A stretch of 64,000 nucleotides of DNA from Neobacillus niacini NBRC 15566 (GTDB lineage Bacteria > Bacillota > Bacilli > Bacillales > Cytobacillaceae), in NCBI RefSeq assembly GCF_001591505.1, contig NZ_BCVA01000025.1:20703-84702 (forward strand), in the 5' to 3' direction. Positions 9,054 to 18,000 of this stretch are shown here, piece by piece. The translations under genes and the position numbers were made by a program. The number at the start of each line of letters is the position of its first letter. Positions within the stretch are counted from its first letter, which is position 1. The notes beneath the pieces were generated by a model. That model did no database searches. It was not told where the DNA came from and saw only the letters and a list, made by a program, of their open reading frames with translations.

Positions 9054-10034
9054 ATGTCTAGAATTCTTGTTTTTGCAAATCAAGAGGGGGATGTCTTGAG
9101 TTCAGGTGCCAAGGAAGCTCTAGCCTTTGGCAGCCGCTTGGCTAGTACTACTGGAGGCGAAGTTCGTTCCATCACTCTTGGACCTTTCGCAGAGGCTGGA
9201 GCTAAAGAAGCAATTGCCAGTGGGGCAAGTATCGCATACACCATTACTAATCCTCTTTTAGCTGAATATGATATTGAACTGTTTGTTAATAGCATTCATA
9301 CTGTTTTCGAGCAGTCTGGGGCCGAGATACTTATCCTGTCCTTTGACAAGATTGGGAAGGATTTAGTTGGCAGACTAGCTGCACGAAATGGTGCCTCTGC
9401 TATTACGGAAGTAGTTGATTATACTGCCAACAGTGATAAAATAAGCTGGATTCGGCCAATTTACGGAGATAAGGCGTTTGGTGAGTACACCACTACTCGT
9501 GAGAAGGTAGTAGTGGGTATTCGTAAAAAGAGCCAGGATGTGAATGTGCCGGATGAGACAAATAAAGGTGAAATCATTGAAGTCGATTATGCCCCTTCAG
9601 AAGAGATGATCGTCAGCAAACTGGTTGTGAAAATTCAAGCTGCCTTATCGGATATTCGTTTGGAGGACGCTCGAATCATCATCGCAGGCGGCCGAGGGCT
9701 TGGTGGATCAGAAGGCTTTACGGATCTTCAAGTGCTGGCAAATGTACTTGGAGGTACTGTCGGTGCTTCACGTGCGGCATGTGATGCCGGATGGGTTCCT
9801 TCAAACCTTCAGGTAGGTCAGACGGGTGCAGTCGTAGCTCCTGATTTATATATTGCAGTTGGAATATCTGGTGCCAGTCAGCACTTGGCTGGAATTACAA
9901 ATGCCAAGAGTGTGGTGGCAATTAACACAGATCCAGAAGCTCCTATCTTTAAACGAGCAAATATCGGTGTGATTGCAGATTATAAAACTGTCATTCAAGC
10001 ACTAACAGAAAAACTAAAAAAGGTACTTGTTTAG
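9054..10034 (+). CDS. etfA: Electron transfer flavoprotein alpha subunit
   Basis: The 326-aa protein has an N-terminal ETF domain and a C-terminal FAD-binding domain from about residue 200. The latter carries the EtfA signature: IIAGGRGLGG, GASRAACDAGW, GQTGAVVAPDLYIAVGISG and AINTDPEAPIF. The ribosome site TAGGAGGATTCAACT directly precedes the ATG. It forms an operon with etfB and ends at a strong terminator. It binds FAD and passes electrons toward ETF-quinone oxidoreductase. Partner dehydrogenases are probably the flavoproteins encoded upstream. Confidence 0.95.
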   Translation: MSRILVFANQEGDVLSSGAKEALAFGSRLASTTGGEVRSITLGPFAEAGAKEAIASGASIAYTITNPLLAEYDIELFVNSIHTVFEQSGAEILILSFDKIGKDLVGRLAARNGASAITEVVDYTANSDKISWIRPIYGDKAFGEYTTTREKVVVGIRKKSQDVNVPDETNKGEIIEVDYAPSEEMIVSKLVVKIQAALSDIRLEDARIIIAGGRGLGGSEGFTDLQVLANVLGGTVGASRAACDAGWVPSNLQVGQTGAVVAPDLYIAVGISGASQHLAGITNAKSVVAINTDPEAPIFKRANIGVIADYKTVIQALTEKLKKVLV

Positions 10035-10059
10035 GAATTTTCCGCATGAAATAATAAAG

Positions 10060-10097
10060 ACATCCTCAATTGAAATAGGTTGAGGATGTTCTTTTTT
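10060..10097 (+). terminator. Rho-independent terminator after etfBA
   Basis: The stem ACATCCTCAA/TTGAGGATGT has a 10-nt loop and is followed by TTCTTTTTT. It separates etfBA from the ABC ATPase gene. Confidence 0.9.
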
Positions 10098-10116
10098 AAA
10101 GGTGGGATAAAAGAAT

Positions 10117-10905
10117 ATGGTGGTAAAGCTAGAAGATGTCTACCTATACCGAGAAGGCAATATGATTTTAGGTAATGTTAATTGGCAAATTGATACGGGT
10201 GAACATTGGGTACTATTTGGATTAAATGGATCAGGCAAAACGGCGATTCTAAATCTGTTAAATGCCTTCTACTTTCCAACTAAAGGGAATGTTACCGTTC
10301 TTGGAATGGAATTTGGAAGAACCTACCTCGGTGAAAAATTACGAAAACAAATCGGTTTTGTTTCTGCTTCGCTGCAAGAAAAATTTTATCCTAGTGATAC
10401 TGCTTTGGAAGTCGTGTTAAGTGGTGCATTTGCATCTATCGGTCTTTATGAAACACCAACAGAAGAAATGAGGATAAAGGCAGCAAATTTGATGGAACAG
10501 CTTGGAACAACCAACTATGCAAACCGAAGATATGAAACGCTTTCCCAAGGGGAAAAACAACGGATTCTCATTGCCCGTGCGTTAATGGCTGAACCTAAGC
10601 TACTGATCTTAGATGAACCAACAAACGGATTGGATTTTGTTGCCCGAGAGTTGTTATTAGAATCCATTGAAAAAATTGCTAAAGAACCGCTGGCTCCAAC
10701 GATTATTTACGTGACACATCATGTTGAAGAAATAGTACCTGTTTTCAATAAAACTTTACTACTAAAAGAGGGACAGGTATTTGCTGCGGGCAAGACAAGT
10801 GAAATGATTTCAAATGATCAGCTTACCCAATTTTTTGATCTTCCGGTTCAGGTTAATTGGGAAAACCATCGGCCGTTTGTAACAAGATTACAAATGCAGG
10901 TTTAG
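10117..10905 (+). CDS. ABC transporter ATP-binding protein (YlmA/ModF-like)
   Basis: This single 262-aa nucleotide-binding domain has Walker A GLNGSGKT near residue 36, signature LSQGEKQR, Walker B LLILDEP and the switch histidine in YVTHHVEE. The overall character resembles B. subtilis YlmA, an orphan ATPase of unknown transport role. No permease or binding protein lies beside it. It follows the etfA terminator and is followed by an untranslated stretch leading to the FAH-family gene, so it is probably transcribed alone. Confidence 0.85.
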   Translation: MVVKLEDVYLYREGNMILGNVNWQIDTGEHWVLFGLNGSGKTAILNLLNAFYFPTKGNVTVLGMEFGRTYLGEKLRKQIGFVSASLQEKFYPSDTALEVVLSGAFASIGLYETPTEEMRIKAANLMEQLGTTNYANRRYETLSQGEKQRILIARALMAEPKLLILDEPTNGLDFVARELLLESIEKIAKEPLAPTIIYVTHHVEEIVPVFNKTLLLKEGQVFAAGKTSEMISNDQLTQFFDLPVQVNWENHRPFVTRLQMQV

Positions 10906-10945
10906 CATAAACGAAGTTTTCTGAAAAAAATTATTGGAAAATTTT

Positions 10946-10977
10946 AAAAAAACAGATAGTGTTTATTCTAGTAAGAC
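10946..10977 (+). promoter_or_regulatory. Shared 32-bp upstream element, copy 1
   Basis: This A-rich element contains TTTATTCTAGTAAGAC and matches 26 of 32 positions in the element at 12034-12065. It ends 60 bp before the FAH-family start. A common operator or promoter is the simplest reading. No clear -35/-10 spacing is conserved between the copies, so the function is inferred. Confidence 0.4.
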
Positions 10978-11037
10978 AGTGAAAAAGTTTCTAGTATTAT
11001 ATGCAAGTCTAATAAGGTAAATAGGATGGTGGATGAG

Positions 11038-11907
11038 ATGAAGGTACTTTCTTACTATGAGAATCAACATGTAAAACTAGGTATTAAAACAGATAATGGA
11101 ATAATTGATGTCCAAGCTGTTTCTGAGAAAACAGGAATTGCTGCACCAAATACAGTTTTAGAAGTTATTGAAGGTGGAGATGAAGCATTACAAGCGTTAA
11201 CGACCATCATAACAAATTCTGATGAGAAATTGGATGAAGAAAATATTCAATACGCCCCGGCAATTCCGAATGCGGAAAAGGTGATATGTGTTGGTGCTAA
11301 TTACCGTAAACATGCTATAGAATCTGGTCTTGCTATCCCAGAAGAACCTATTTATTTTGCTAAATATGCCAATAGTCTTTCTGGACATCGTGAGGAAATT
11401 TCGGTACCCCAAATGGCTGTAGAAGTGGATTACGAAGTAGAATTAGTAGCGGTAATTGGAAAACCAGCAAAAAATGTTTCGGTTGAAGCAGCTTTAGATT
11501 ATGTGTTTGGATATGCGGTTGGCAACGATCTCTCCGTAAGGGAACTTCAATTCCGAAGTAATCAATGGCTCTATGGAAAAGCGATTGACGGTTTTGCGCC
11601 GCTTGGACCCTATATCGTAACGGCCGATGAGGTTCCTAATCCACAAAACCTGAACTTAAAGTGCTGGGTCAATGGGGAATTACGCCAAGATTCAAACACG
11701 GAGGATATGATTTTCTCTACTGCAAAGATTATAAGTGATTTGTCGCAAATTATGACGCTGCAGCCAGGTGACGTCATTTATACAGGTACACCAGAGGGAG
11801 TTATTATGGGAATGGAAGAAAAAAACTGGTTAAAGTCTGGTGATGAGATTGTGTGTGAAATAGAGGGTCTTGGAAGTCTAGTGAATAGATTGAGAAAAGA
11901 AGACTAA
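11038..11907 (+). CDS. Fumarylacetoacetate hydrolase family protein
   Basis: The start at 11038 is preferred over 11026 because the family normally begins MK-x-L-S-Y and a GGTGG site precedes it. The protein has the FAH fold: GANYRKHAIESG, then the metal-binding EVELVAVIG with an upstream glutamate cluster, the GNDLSVRELQ segment, and the C-terminal TGTPEGV. Members hydrolyse C-C bonds of 1,3-dicarbonyls, decarboxylate or hydrate oxo-acids (MhpD/HpaG relatives), using Mg2+ or Mn2+. In this cluster it would act after ring cleavage or oxidation. It has its own upstream element and terminator, so it is a separate transcription unit. Confidence 0.88.
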   Translation: MKVLSYYENQHVKLGIKTDNGIIDVQAVSEKTGIAAPNTVLEVIEGGDEALQALTTIITNSDEKLDEENIQYAPAIPNAEKVICVGANYRKHAIESGLAIPEEPIYFAKYANSLSGHREEISVPQMAVEVDYEVELVAVIGKPAKNVSVEAALDYVFGYAVGNDLSVRELQFRSNQWLYGKAIDGFAPLGPYIVTADEVPNPQNLNLKCWVNGELRQDSNTEDMIFSTAKIISDLSQIMTLQPGDVIYTGTPEGVIMGMEEKNWLKSGDEIVCEIEGLGSLVNRLRKED

Positions 11908-11939
11908 GATAGATAAATTTATTTAGTAGTAGGAAATAG

Positions 11940-11981
11940 ACGACTCAAAATCGATTTATAGATTTTTGAGTCGTTTTTTAT
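11940..11981 (+). terminator. Rho-independent terminator
   Basis: GACTCAAAAATC-type stem: ACGACTCAAAATC pairs with GATTTTTGAGTCGT around a short TTATA loop and is followed by a T tract. It closes the FAH-family gene. Confidence 0.85.
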
Positions 11982-12033
11982 TTACTAATTTTTCCATTAG
12001 GTATTTTTTAGTAATAAATTATTGAAAATAAAT

Positions 12034-12065
12034 GAAAAAACAAATGGTTTTTACTCTAGAAAGAC
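12034..12065 (+). promoter_or_regulatory. Shared 32-bp upstream element, copy 2
   Basis: This copy contains TTTACTCTAGAAAGAC within an A/T-rich context and matches the copy at 10946-10977 in 26 of 32 positions. It precedes the SDR gene. If the SDR starts at GTG 12124, the distance to the start (58 bp) nearly equals that of copy 1 (60 bp). Confidence 0.4.
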
Positions 12066-12114
12066 TATATAGAATATTCTAAAATTTCAGTTAGAATAAC
12101 TAGAAAGAATTTAG

Positions 12115-12876
12115 GTGAAACGGGTGGATCGAGTAAACCAAAAATTAAAAAATAAGGTTGCAATTATAACCGGAAGTACATCTGGAATTGGAGAACAAAC
12201 GGCAAAATTATTTGCTAGAGAAGGGGCAAAAGTAGTCATTGTTGGAAGAAGACAAGAACGAGGAGAAAGTGTTGTAAATGAAATCCGTCAAAATGGCGGG
12301 GAAGCTATCTTTGTAAAAACCGATGTAACGAATGAAATGGACCTCACCAATATGGTGAATAAAACCATAGAAACTTTTCAAAAAGTGGATGTTCTTGTCA
12401 ATAATGCAGGAAATCTCATTCAAAAACCATTCTCAGAATTAACATCGGAAGATTGGGATCACTATGTCCGCTTAAATTCATACTCTTATTTTCGAGCAAT
12501 GCAGCTTGTCCTGCCACACATGGTATCTCAAGAATCAGGCAGTATCGTAAACATTACTTCGGCAGCAGCAATTAATGTTAGAAAAACACATGCACTCTAT
12601 AGTTTTACGAAAGCTGGAATTACACATATGTCAAAAATTATAGCAGCAGAATACGCAGATAAAGGGATTAGAGTGAATTGTTTATTACCGGGGGTTGTTT
12701 ATACTGAAATGATTGCCGATAACCCGAGAACACCTGTGGTGGCTAAAGGGATTCCTTTAGGAAGAATGTCAACACCTGAAGAGCAGGCAAGATCTGTTTT
12801 GTACTTAGCATCAGAGGATTCTTCATTCATGACAGGGTCATCCATTGTTACCGATGGCGGAGTAACTGGAATTTAA
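12115..12876 (+). CDS. Short-chain dehydrogenase/reductase (SDR)
   Basis: This classical SDR of about 250 aa has GSTSGIG for NAD(P) binding, NNAGN, a catalytic YSFTK, LLPGVVYTEM after the active site and the C-terminal SSFMTGSSIVTDGG typical of FabG-like members. The start is uncertain: GTG at 12115 and GTG at 12124 both lack a strong ribosome site. Position 12124 gives better agreement with the spacing of the shared upstream element. It differs clearly from the SDR at 4163 and presumably oxidises another pathway hydroxyl. Confidence 0.85.
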   Translation: MKRVDRVNQKLKNKVAIITGSTSGIGEQTAKLFAREGAKVVIVGRRQERGESVVNEIRQNGGEAIFVKTDVTNEMDLTNMVNKTIETFQKVDVLVNNAGNLIQKPFSELTSEDWDHYVRLNSYSYFRAMQLVLPHMVSQESGSIVNITSAAAINVRKTHALYSFTKAGITHMSKIIAAEYADKGIRVNCLLPGVVYTEMIADNPRTPVVAKGIPLGRMSTPEEQARSVLYLASEDSSFMTGSSIVTDGGVTGI

Positions 12877-12945
12877 AACTCGTCAAATATGATGTGCTGC
12901 TAAATGAATCATCCTATTATTCTTTAAAAAATGAGGAGGGAAGAC

Positions 12946-14124
12946 GTGGTAAGCCAGACAAATGAGAGGACACTAACTGAATTTCAACAATTGTTAATAG
13001 ATGCAGAGCGAGTAGGTAAGCTTGCTGAGTCTGAAGTGGCAGAGATGGAGAAAAACCAAACCATTTCAGAGAATGTGATAAAAGCTTTAAAAGCTACACA
13101 AATACCTAAACTATTACTTCCAAAAAAATATGGCGGTCCCCAGGTAAACTATAGAGAATATTCAGCAATCATTAGAAAAGTATCAAAATACAATATGTCT
13201 GCCGGTTGGCTGACATTCTTATACACCACCCACAATATTTGGGCAGCATATTTACCTGAACAAGGCCGGGAAGAAGTCATTAATCAAGGCGGGTTGCTGG
13301 CAGATATTTTTTCACCGATTGGAAACGCAGTGGCAGAGGGAGATGGCTTTCGTTTATCAGGTACTTATAATTTTGTAAGCGGTGTCTTGCACAGTGATTG
13401 GGTAGCGGTGGGGGCGTTTATGGAGGTGTCAGAGAGCGGGCAAAAAGAACATGTCGCTTTTAATCTGCCAACGAAAGATGTTCAAATCATTCAGAATTGG
13501 GATACGTTAGGTCTTAGAGGCACAGGGAGTAACCAAGTCGTAGTAGATAATCTCTATGTTCCGAAAGAGCAGTTTTTACGCTTAAGTGAGATTGATAGGG
13601 TTGGGCGCCCGCTTGATGGGACAGGTTATGATGAAGAGTATTTCTTTTTTAATAAACCATTCTTTGTGCCATTCATCGCAGGGTTTAGTATGGTTGCACT
13701 TGGCGGAGCAGAACGCCTTTTACAAGAATTTAAAGAACGTACAGAAAACCGCACGAGATTACGTGGAGTAAGTGCCAAAGAATCCCGACATCAAGGTGTA
13801 TTAGCTGAATTAAATATTCGCTATTTTGAAGCAGAAGGTTTATTGTCCCGTATTATTGAAATGCTAGAAAATTACAATCCAAATGATGGAGATCAACGGG
13901 CTGAATTCGCTGCAATTCGAGCGAGAATTATTCATAATTGTACCGAGATTGCCCAAAGAGTTTTGCTGGTACTTGGCGGTTTTGCGTTATATAAGGGACA
14001 CCCAGTTGAATTATTCTTTAGAGATATGCATGCTGTAAGTGCTCATCGATCAAATTTATATGAGGATTCGATTGAGGCATACGGTAAGTCAATATTCGGT
14101 TTTGAACATAATGTGGTAGGTTAA
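12946..14124 (+). CDS. Flavin-dependent monooxygenase, acyl-CoA dehydrogenase fold
   Basis: The GTG at 12946 is chosen because the upstream ATG at 12931 overlaps its own ribosome site (GAGGAGGG at 12933), which is well placed for the GTG. The 392-aa protein has the three acyl-CoA dehydrogenase domains: N-terminal helices, a middle domain with FVSGVLHSDW and W-x3-G-LRGTGS, and a C-terminal helical domain ending in GHPVELFFRDMHAVSAHRS. These match the DszC/HsaA/HpaB oxygenase group. It is homologous to the truncated gene at the window start, so the cluster has two such enzymes, perhaps acting in sequence. No partner flavin reductase is visible. Confidence 0.87.
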   Translation: MVSQTNERTLTEFQQLLIDAERVGKLAESEVAEMEKNQTISENVIKALKATQIPKLLLPKKYGGPQVNYREYSAIIRKVSKYNMSAGWLTFLYTTHNIWAAYLPEQGREEVINQGGLLADIFSPIGNAVAEGDGFRLSGTYNFVSGVLHSDWVAVGAFMEVSESGQKEHVAFNLPTKDVQIIQNWDTLGLRGTGSNQVVVDNLYVPKEQFLRLSEIDRVGRPLDGTGYDEEYFFFNKPFFVPFIAGFSMVALGGAERLLQEFKERTENRTRLRGVSAKESRHQGVLAELNIRYFEAEGLLSRIIEMLENYNPNDGDQRAEFAAIRARIIHNCTEIAQRVLLVLGGFALYKGHPVELFFRDMHAVSAHRSNLYEDSIEAYGKSIFGFEHNVVG

Positions 14125-14166
14125 TAGTCCGTGAAGCTAGCTGAACACAGTGAATAAAAATCTAAT

Positions 14167-14182
14167 TTGTAAGGGTTTACAA
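14167..14182. promoter_or_regulatory. Inverted repeat TTGTAA-GGGT-TTACAA upstream of dctP (cre-like)
   Basis: A perfect 6-bp inverted repeat with a 4-bp spacer lies 40 bp before the dctP start. It differs from the CcpA cre consensus mainly at the central CG. It may be a catabolite-repression site or another operator. Confidence 0.4.
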
Positions 14183-14221
14183 AAGAAGAAAGCAGTTTTT
14201 CTAATTTAGAGGAGGATTCGA

Positions 14222-15337
14222 ATGATGAAGCCAATAGAAAAAAAGTGGAAGTTGTTTTTATTCACTTTTGTAAGTTTACTTGTTTTAACACTTGCTGCCT
14301 GTGGGAGTTCGGATAAGAGTTCAACTGAATCAGGTAAGTCAGATGGAAAAGCGTCAGATGATGATGTGATTGAGTTAGTTGTGAATAGTTGGTTTTCTAG
14401 CGATGCCGATGTTCCGAACAATGTTTGGAAACCCTGGGAAAAATATGTGGAGGAAAAAACAGAGGGAAGAGTGAAGGTAACCGTTCATTATAATGGTGCT
14501 CTCGCAGCGTCTAATGAAGTATTAGAGGGTGTAAAAAGTGGACTGTTTGATGTTGGTGATACGATAGCACTTTACTATGAAGATTCACAGTTATTCCCAT
14601 TAACAATTGGAGAGTTACCTTTTGCTGCTGGTGGTGATCCAGATAAAGCAGCAGAAATTATGAAAGAATTCTCTGCAGAATATTTAGATGAAATTTGGGA
14701 TGGGGTTGTTAAGGTAGGTGTCGGTTCCCCGCCGCCAAACTATGCTTTCTCTACAAAGCCAATTGACAATTTGAATTATATGAAGGGTAAAACTGCCCGT
14801 GCATCTACAGAACTAGAAGCCTTATTGGTTGAAAGTATGGGTGGAGCACCTACACAAGTGAGTTTTGAAGAACTTTATAATTCATTGGATAAAGGAATGA
14901 TTGAAACATTTTTCACTACTAAAGATGTATTTGCAGCCATGCAATTAGCAGATGTTGCTCCTAACTATTTGGATCAGCCTGTAAAAATTGCGGTTGGAAC
15001 AGCCTTAATGAATGAAGATTTCTTTAATTCATTGCCAAAAGATTTACAAACTCTCTTTGCAGAAGATATTAATCCAAAATGGGAAGAGTTATATAAAGAG
15101 AATGCTAGAAAAGTAATGGAACGTAATGACGAAGTGGCTAAAATGGCAAAAGAATCTGGCGGAACTGTGACCAAATTCTCTGAAAAGGAATTACTAGAGT
15201 TACAGCAATATGCCGTTCCAGTTTGGGAACAGTGGGTAAAGAACGCGAATGAAAAAGGTTACCCTGGCGATGAAATGCTTAAACGCTATATTGAAATTTC
15301 TAAAAAACACGGAGTGGAATTAGAATTCCTTAAATAA
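14222..15337 (+). CDS. dctP: TRAP transporter solute-binding lipoprotein DctP
   Basis: The protein has a type II signal peptide ending in the lipobox LAAC (Cys at about residue 27), a Ser-rich linker, then a DctP-type binding domain. The latter includes VVNSWFSSDADVP, a long VHYNGALAASNEVLEGVKSG segment, GKTARA near the ligand Arg and EELYNSLDKGMIE. It is anchored outside the membrane and delivers a solute, typically a carboxylate, to DctQM. The start has GAGGAGG at 14211. A terminator hairpin follows before dctQ, which would raise binding protein levels over the membrane subunits. Its ligand is likely the substrate of the oxidative genes upstream. Confidence 0.92.
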   Translation: MMKPIEKKWKLFLFTFVSLLVLTLAACGSSDKSSTESGKSDGKASDDDVIELVVNSWFSSDADVPNNVWKPWEKYVEEKTEGRVKVTVHYNGALAASNEVLEGVKSGLFDVGDTIALYYEDSQLFPLTIGELPFAAGGDPDKAAEIMKEFSAEYLDEIWDGVVKVGVGSPPPNYAFSTKPIDNLNYMKGKTARASTELEALLVESMGGAPTQVSFEELYNSLDKGMIETFFTTKDVFAAMQLADVAPNYLDQPVKIAVGTALMNEDFFNSLPKDLQTLFAEDINPKWEELYKENARKVMERNDEVAKMAKESGGTVTKFSEKELLELQQYAVPVWEQWVKNANEKGYPGDEMLKRYIEISKKHGVELEFLK

Positions 15338-15350
15338 TTAGAAGCAAGTA

Positions 15351-15395
15351 ACGAAGGTGTATGCCAAGTAATCCATACACCTTCGTTTAATAATT
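15351..15395 (+). terminator. Hairpin terminator/attenuator between dctP and dctQ
   Basis: The 12-bp stem ACGAAGGTGTAT/ATACACCTTCGT has a 12-nt loop and is followed by a T-rich run. It is probably partial, setting DctP excess over DctQM. Confidence 0.8.
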
Positions 15396-15455
15396 TTCCC
15401 TTTTCCTTACTTTACTATACTGATAGATTAAAAAATATAACTTGAGGGTGATTTA

Positions 15456-15947
15456 GTGAAACTATTCTCTAAGAGCGTGTTCTATATCATGAATATATTG
15501 AAAATCATCGGCATGATTTGTTTGGCCTTAGTAATGCTTATTATATCAGTGGGTGTCATCTCACGCTTATTGGGAAGACCGTTGTTAGGGGTTATTGAAC
15601 TAGCGGAAATTATCCACTTTGTTGTTATTTTATTTGCCTTTGGCTACACACAGGCAGAAAAGGAACATATCTCCATAGGATTATTGGTTGATCGTTTTTC
15701 ACCAAAGGTACAATTACTATTTGATAATATCGCACATATACTAACGGTTTGTGTTTGCATGGTAATCAGTTATATCTTCTTTTTAATTTCAATGGAAGAA
15801 ACAAAAACGAGTTTATTATTAGATTTTCCTTTTATGGTTTTAAAAATCATTGTAACCATTGGCTTTTTTGTATGGGGACTAGTTGCGCTTAGTCAAATTA
15901 GCTTTAAAACTCCACCGTCGGAGAAAGAAGTGTCACCAGATGTCTAA
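15456..15947 (+). CDS. dctQ: TRAP transporter small permease DctQ
   Basis: The 163-aa protein has four predicted membrane helices and the DctQ features VISRLLGRPLLGVIELAE and FAFGYTQAEKEHISIGLLVDR. The start GTG at 15456 follows GAGGGTG. It overlaps dctM by 8 bp. It forms the membrane complex with DctM for Na+-coupled uptake. Confidence 0.9.
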   Translation: MKLFSKSVFYIMNILKIIGMICLALVMLIISVGVISRLLGRPLLGVIELAEIIHFVVILFAFGYTQAEKEHISIGLLVDRFSPKVQLLFDNIAHILTVCVCMVISYIFFLISMEETKTSLLLDFPFMVLKIIVTIGFFVWGLVALSQISFKTPPSEKEVSPDV

Positions 15948-17238
15948 TGAAATGATAGGAATCATATTCATAGTTATTATGTTTCTTTTACTAGCAATAA
16001 GAGTTCCAGTTGCGATTGCAATGGCGGTTCCAGGGATAGTTGGAATTTTGTATATGAGGGACTGGGTCGTTTTAGTAAATGTTATCGATTTAACGATCAT
16101 GAAAAACTCACTAAGTTATACGATGACAACGATTGCCATGTTTGTCCTGATGGGTGAATTAATGAATTCCTCGGGGATCAGCAATAGTTTGTATGACACC
16201 TTTAAAGTATGGTTTGGTAAACTTCGCGGCGGAATGGCATTGGCAACCGTTACTGCAGGAGCAATGTTCGCAGCATCCTCTGGGTCAAGCATTGCTACAA
16301 CCGCTTCTTTAGGAACCATTGCCTCAAAAGAGATGATAAAAAGTAATTATAGTAAGGCATTAACAAGTGGTTCCATAATCGCAGGTGGATCATTAGGGAT
16401 TTTGATTCCACCAAGTACCTTTATGGTTATGTATGGTGTGTTAGCACAGCAGCATATTGGGAAACTCTTAATAGCCGGCTTAATGCCAGGATTATTATTA
16501 ACACTTCTTTATATTATAACCGTAGTAATCTATGTAAAAATACACCCTAATGCGGCGGAAAAAGGCGAGGGAAGTACTTGGTCTAAACGATTTAAAAGTC
16601 TATCCAGTATCTTGCCTATCGTTATTCTGTTCACCTTCGTGATTGGGGGGCTTTTCGTTGGATTATTTGGACCAACAGAAGCTGCAAGTATGGGAGCCTT
16701 AGGCGCGGCCGTTATTGCGCTTATGAAGAGAAAGCTGACATTTAAAGTTATTTTCGAGGTATTAGAGAAAACGATAAAAACAGTCGGTACCTTATTTGGG
16801 ATCTTATTAGCAGCACTCATCTTAAATAGTTTCATTGTACAGTCCGGTTTACCAACGTACCTAAATGATTTTTTAACAGGTTTGACACTAGCACCTGTTT
16901 ATATCTTTATTATTATTGTATTGATGTATATTATTTTAGGGGCATTTATGGATGCAATGGCCGCTATGCTTGTTACGTTCCCGATTGTTTTGCCATTAAT
17001 AGAAACATTGGGGTACGATCTTATTTGGTTTGGAGTAGTGATGTGTATATTAATGGAGTTGGCATTGATATCACCGCCAATTGGGATGAGCATATTTGTC
17101 TTAAATGGTGTAGCACCAGATTTAGGTTTGGGGCAAATTTATAAAGGGGCATTAGCTTTTTCTATCCCTATTCTTGTGTTAATTGTATTAATCTATATTT
17201 TCCCTGAAATTGTCTTGCTCTTACCAGGTCATTTATAG
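15940..17238 (+). CDS. dctM: TRAP transporter large permease DctM
   Basis: The ATG at 15940 overlaps the dctQ stop; the longer frame from 15883 is inside dctQ and is not used. The 432-aa protein has about 12 membrane segments and the DctM signatures AGAMFAASSGSSIATTASLG and GSLGILIPPS, with a repeat of the motif in the second half (ISPPIG). It is the ion-coupled transport subunit of the TRAP system encoded with dctP and dctQ. Confidence 0.93.
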   Translation: MSNEMIGIIFIVIMFLLLAIRVPVAIAMAVPGIVGILYMRDWVVLVNVIDLTIMKNSLSYTMTTIAMFVLMGELMNSSGISNSLYDTFKVWFGKLRGGMALATVTAGAMFAASSGSSIATTASLGTIASKEMIKSNYSKALTSGSIIAGGSLGILIPPSTFMVMYGVLAQQHIGKLLIAGLMPGLLLTLLYIITVVIYVKIHPNAAEKGEGSTWSKRFKSLSSILPIVILFTFVIGGLFVGLFGPTEAASMGALGAAVIALMKRKLTFKVIFEVLEKTIKTVGTLFGILLAALILNSFIVQSGLPTYLNDFLTGLTLAPVYIFIIIVLMYIILGAFMDAMAAMLVTFPIVLPLIETLGYDLIWFGVVMCILMELALISPPIGMSIFVLNGVAPDLGLGQIYKGALAFSIPILVLIVLIYIFPEIVLLLPGHL

Positions 17239-17278
17239 CGGGGCAGTATGGAGAAGGTTGGAAACTAAATAAGAAAGA

Positions 17279-17326
17279 GAATGATTGACTTGTGAATCAC
17301 ACAGGTCATTTTTTTTGTTATAGTTG
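17279..17326 (+). terminator. Rho-independent terminator after dctM
   Basis: AATGA-x-ACTTGTG pairs imperfectly with CACAGGTCATT around a short loop and is followed by eight T. It marks the end of the TRAP operon. Confidence 0.75.
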
Positions 17327-17367
17327 GTTTATAAAACACTGAGCCGGAAAGGCAGGGGGTAGAGTAG

Positions 17368-17985
17368 ATGGAAACGGAACAATTAAAAATTTTTGACGAA
17401 AACAGAAATCCCATAGGCATTGCTTCTCGCGAAGAGGTACATAGACTTGGTTATTGGCACGAAACGTTTCATTGTTGGTTTATTAGCAAAGATCAGGAAA
17501 AGGATTATCTTTATTTACAACTTCGCAGTAAAATCAAAAAGGACTACCCAAATCTTTTGGATATAACAGCGGCTGGGCATTTATTGGCAAGCGAATCGGT
17601 TGAGGATGGTGTAAGGGAAATTAAGGAAGAGGTTGGGATTGATATCACCCCTCAGGAATTAATCCCCTTAGGCATCATCGACTATTCTGTATTAGACGGA
17701 GATTTTATAGATAAAGAATTCGCACATACTTTTTTGTATAAAAGTGAAAAAAACTTTGAAGATTTTATCCTTCAAGATGAAGTGGCAGGTATTGTAAAAG
17801 TTGAATTTAATGAGTTTGTTGAACTTTGGCTCGATGAAAGACCATTCATTACAATAACAGGATTTGAAGTAACTGAAAACGGAAATAAAATTTATTTTGA
17901 AGAGCAAGTCGGAAAGGAAAAATTTGTACCCCATCAAAATAAATTTTACAGAACCGTTCTTGAGAAAATGAGAGCCCATATTTAA
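17368..17985 (+). CDS. NUDIX hydrolase, IPP-isomerase-like subfamily
   Basis: The 205-aa protein has the NUDIX box in the segment beginning GHLLASE and ending REIKEEVGI (about residues 71-92), which fits GX5EX7REUXEEXGU exactly. The surrounding sequence (LQLRSKIKKDYPNLLDITAAGH) resembles the isopentenyl-diphosphate isomerase-like NUDIX proteins of Bacillus. These hydrolyse a nucleoside-diphosphate-linked substrate with Mg2+; the substrate is unknown. AGGCAGGGGG at 17350 lies upstream. It stands alone between terminators. Confidence 0.88.
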   Translation: METEQLKIFDENRNPIGIASREEVHRLGYWHETFHCWFISKDQEKDYLYLQLRSKIKKDYPNLLDITAAGHLLASESVEDGVREIKEEVGIDITPQELIPLGIIDYSVLDGDFIDKEFAHTFLYKSEKNFEDFILQDEVAGIVKVEFNEFVELWLDERPFITITGFEVTENGNKIYFEEQVGKEKFVPHQNKFYRTVLEKMRAHI

Positions 17986-18000
17986 TTCTCTTTACAGGGG

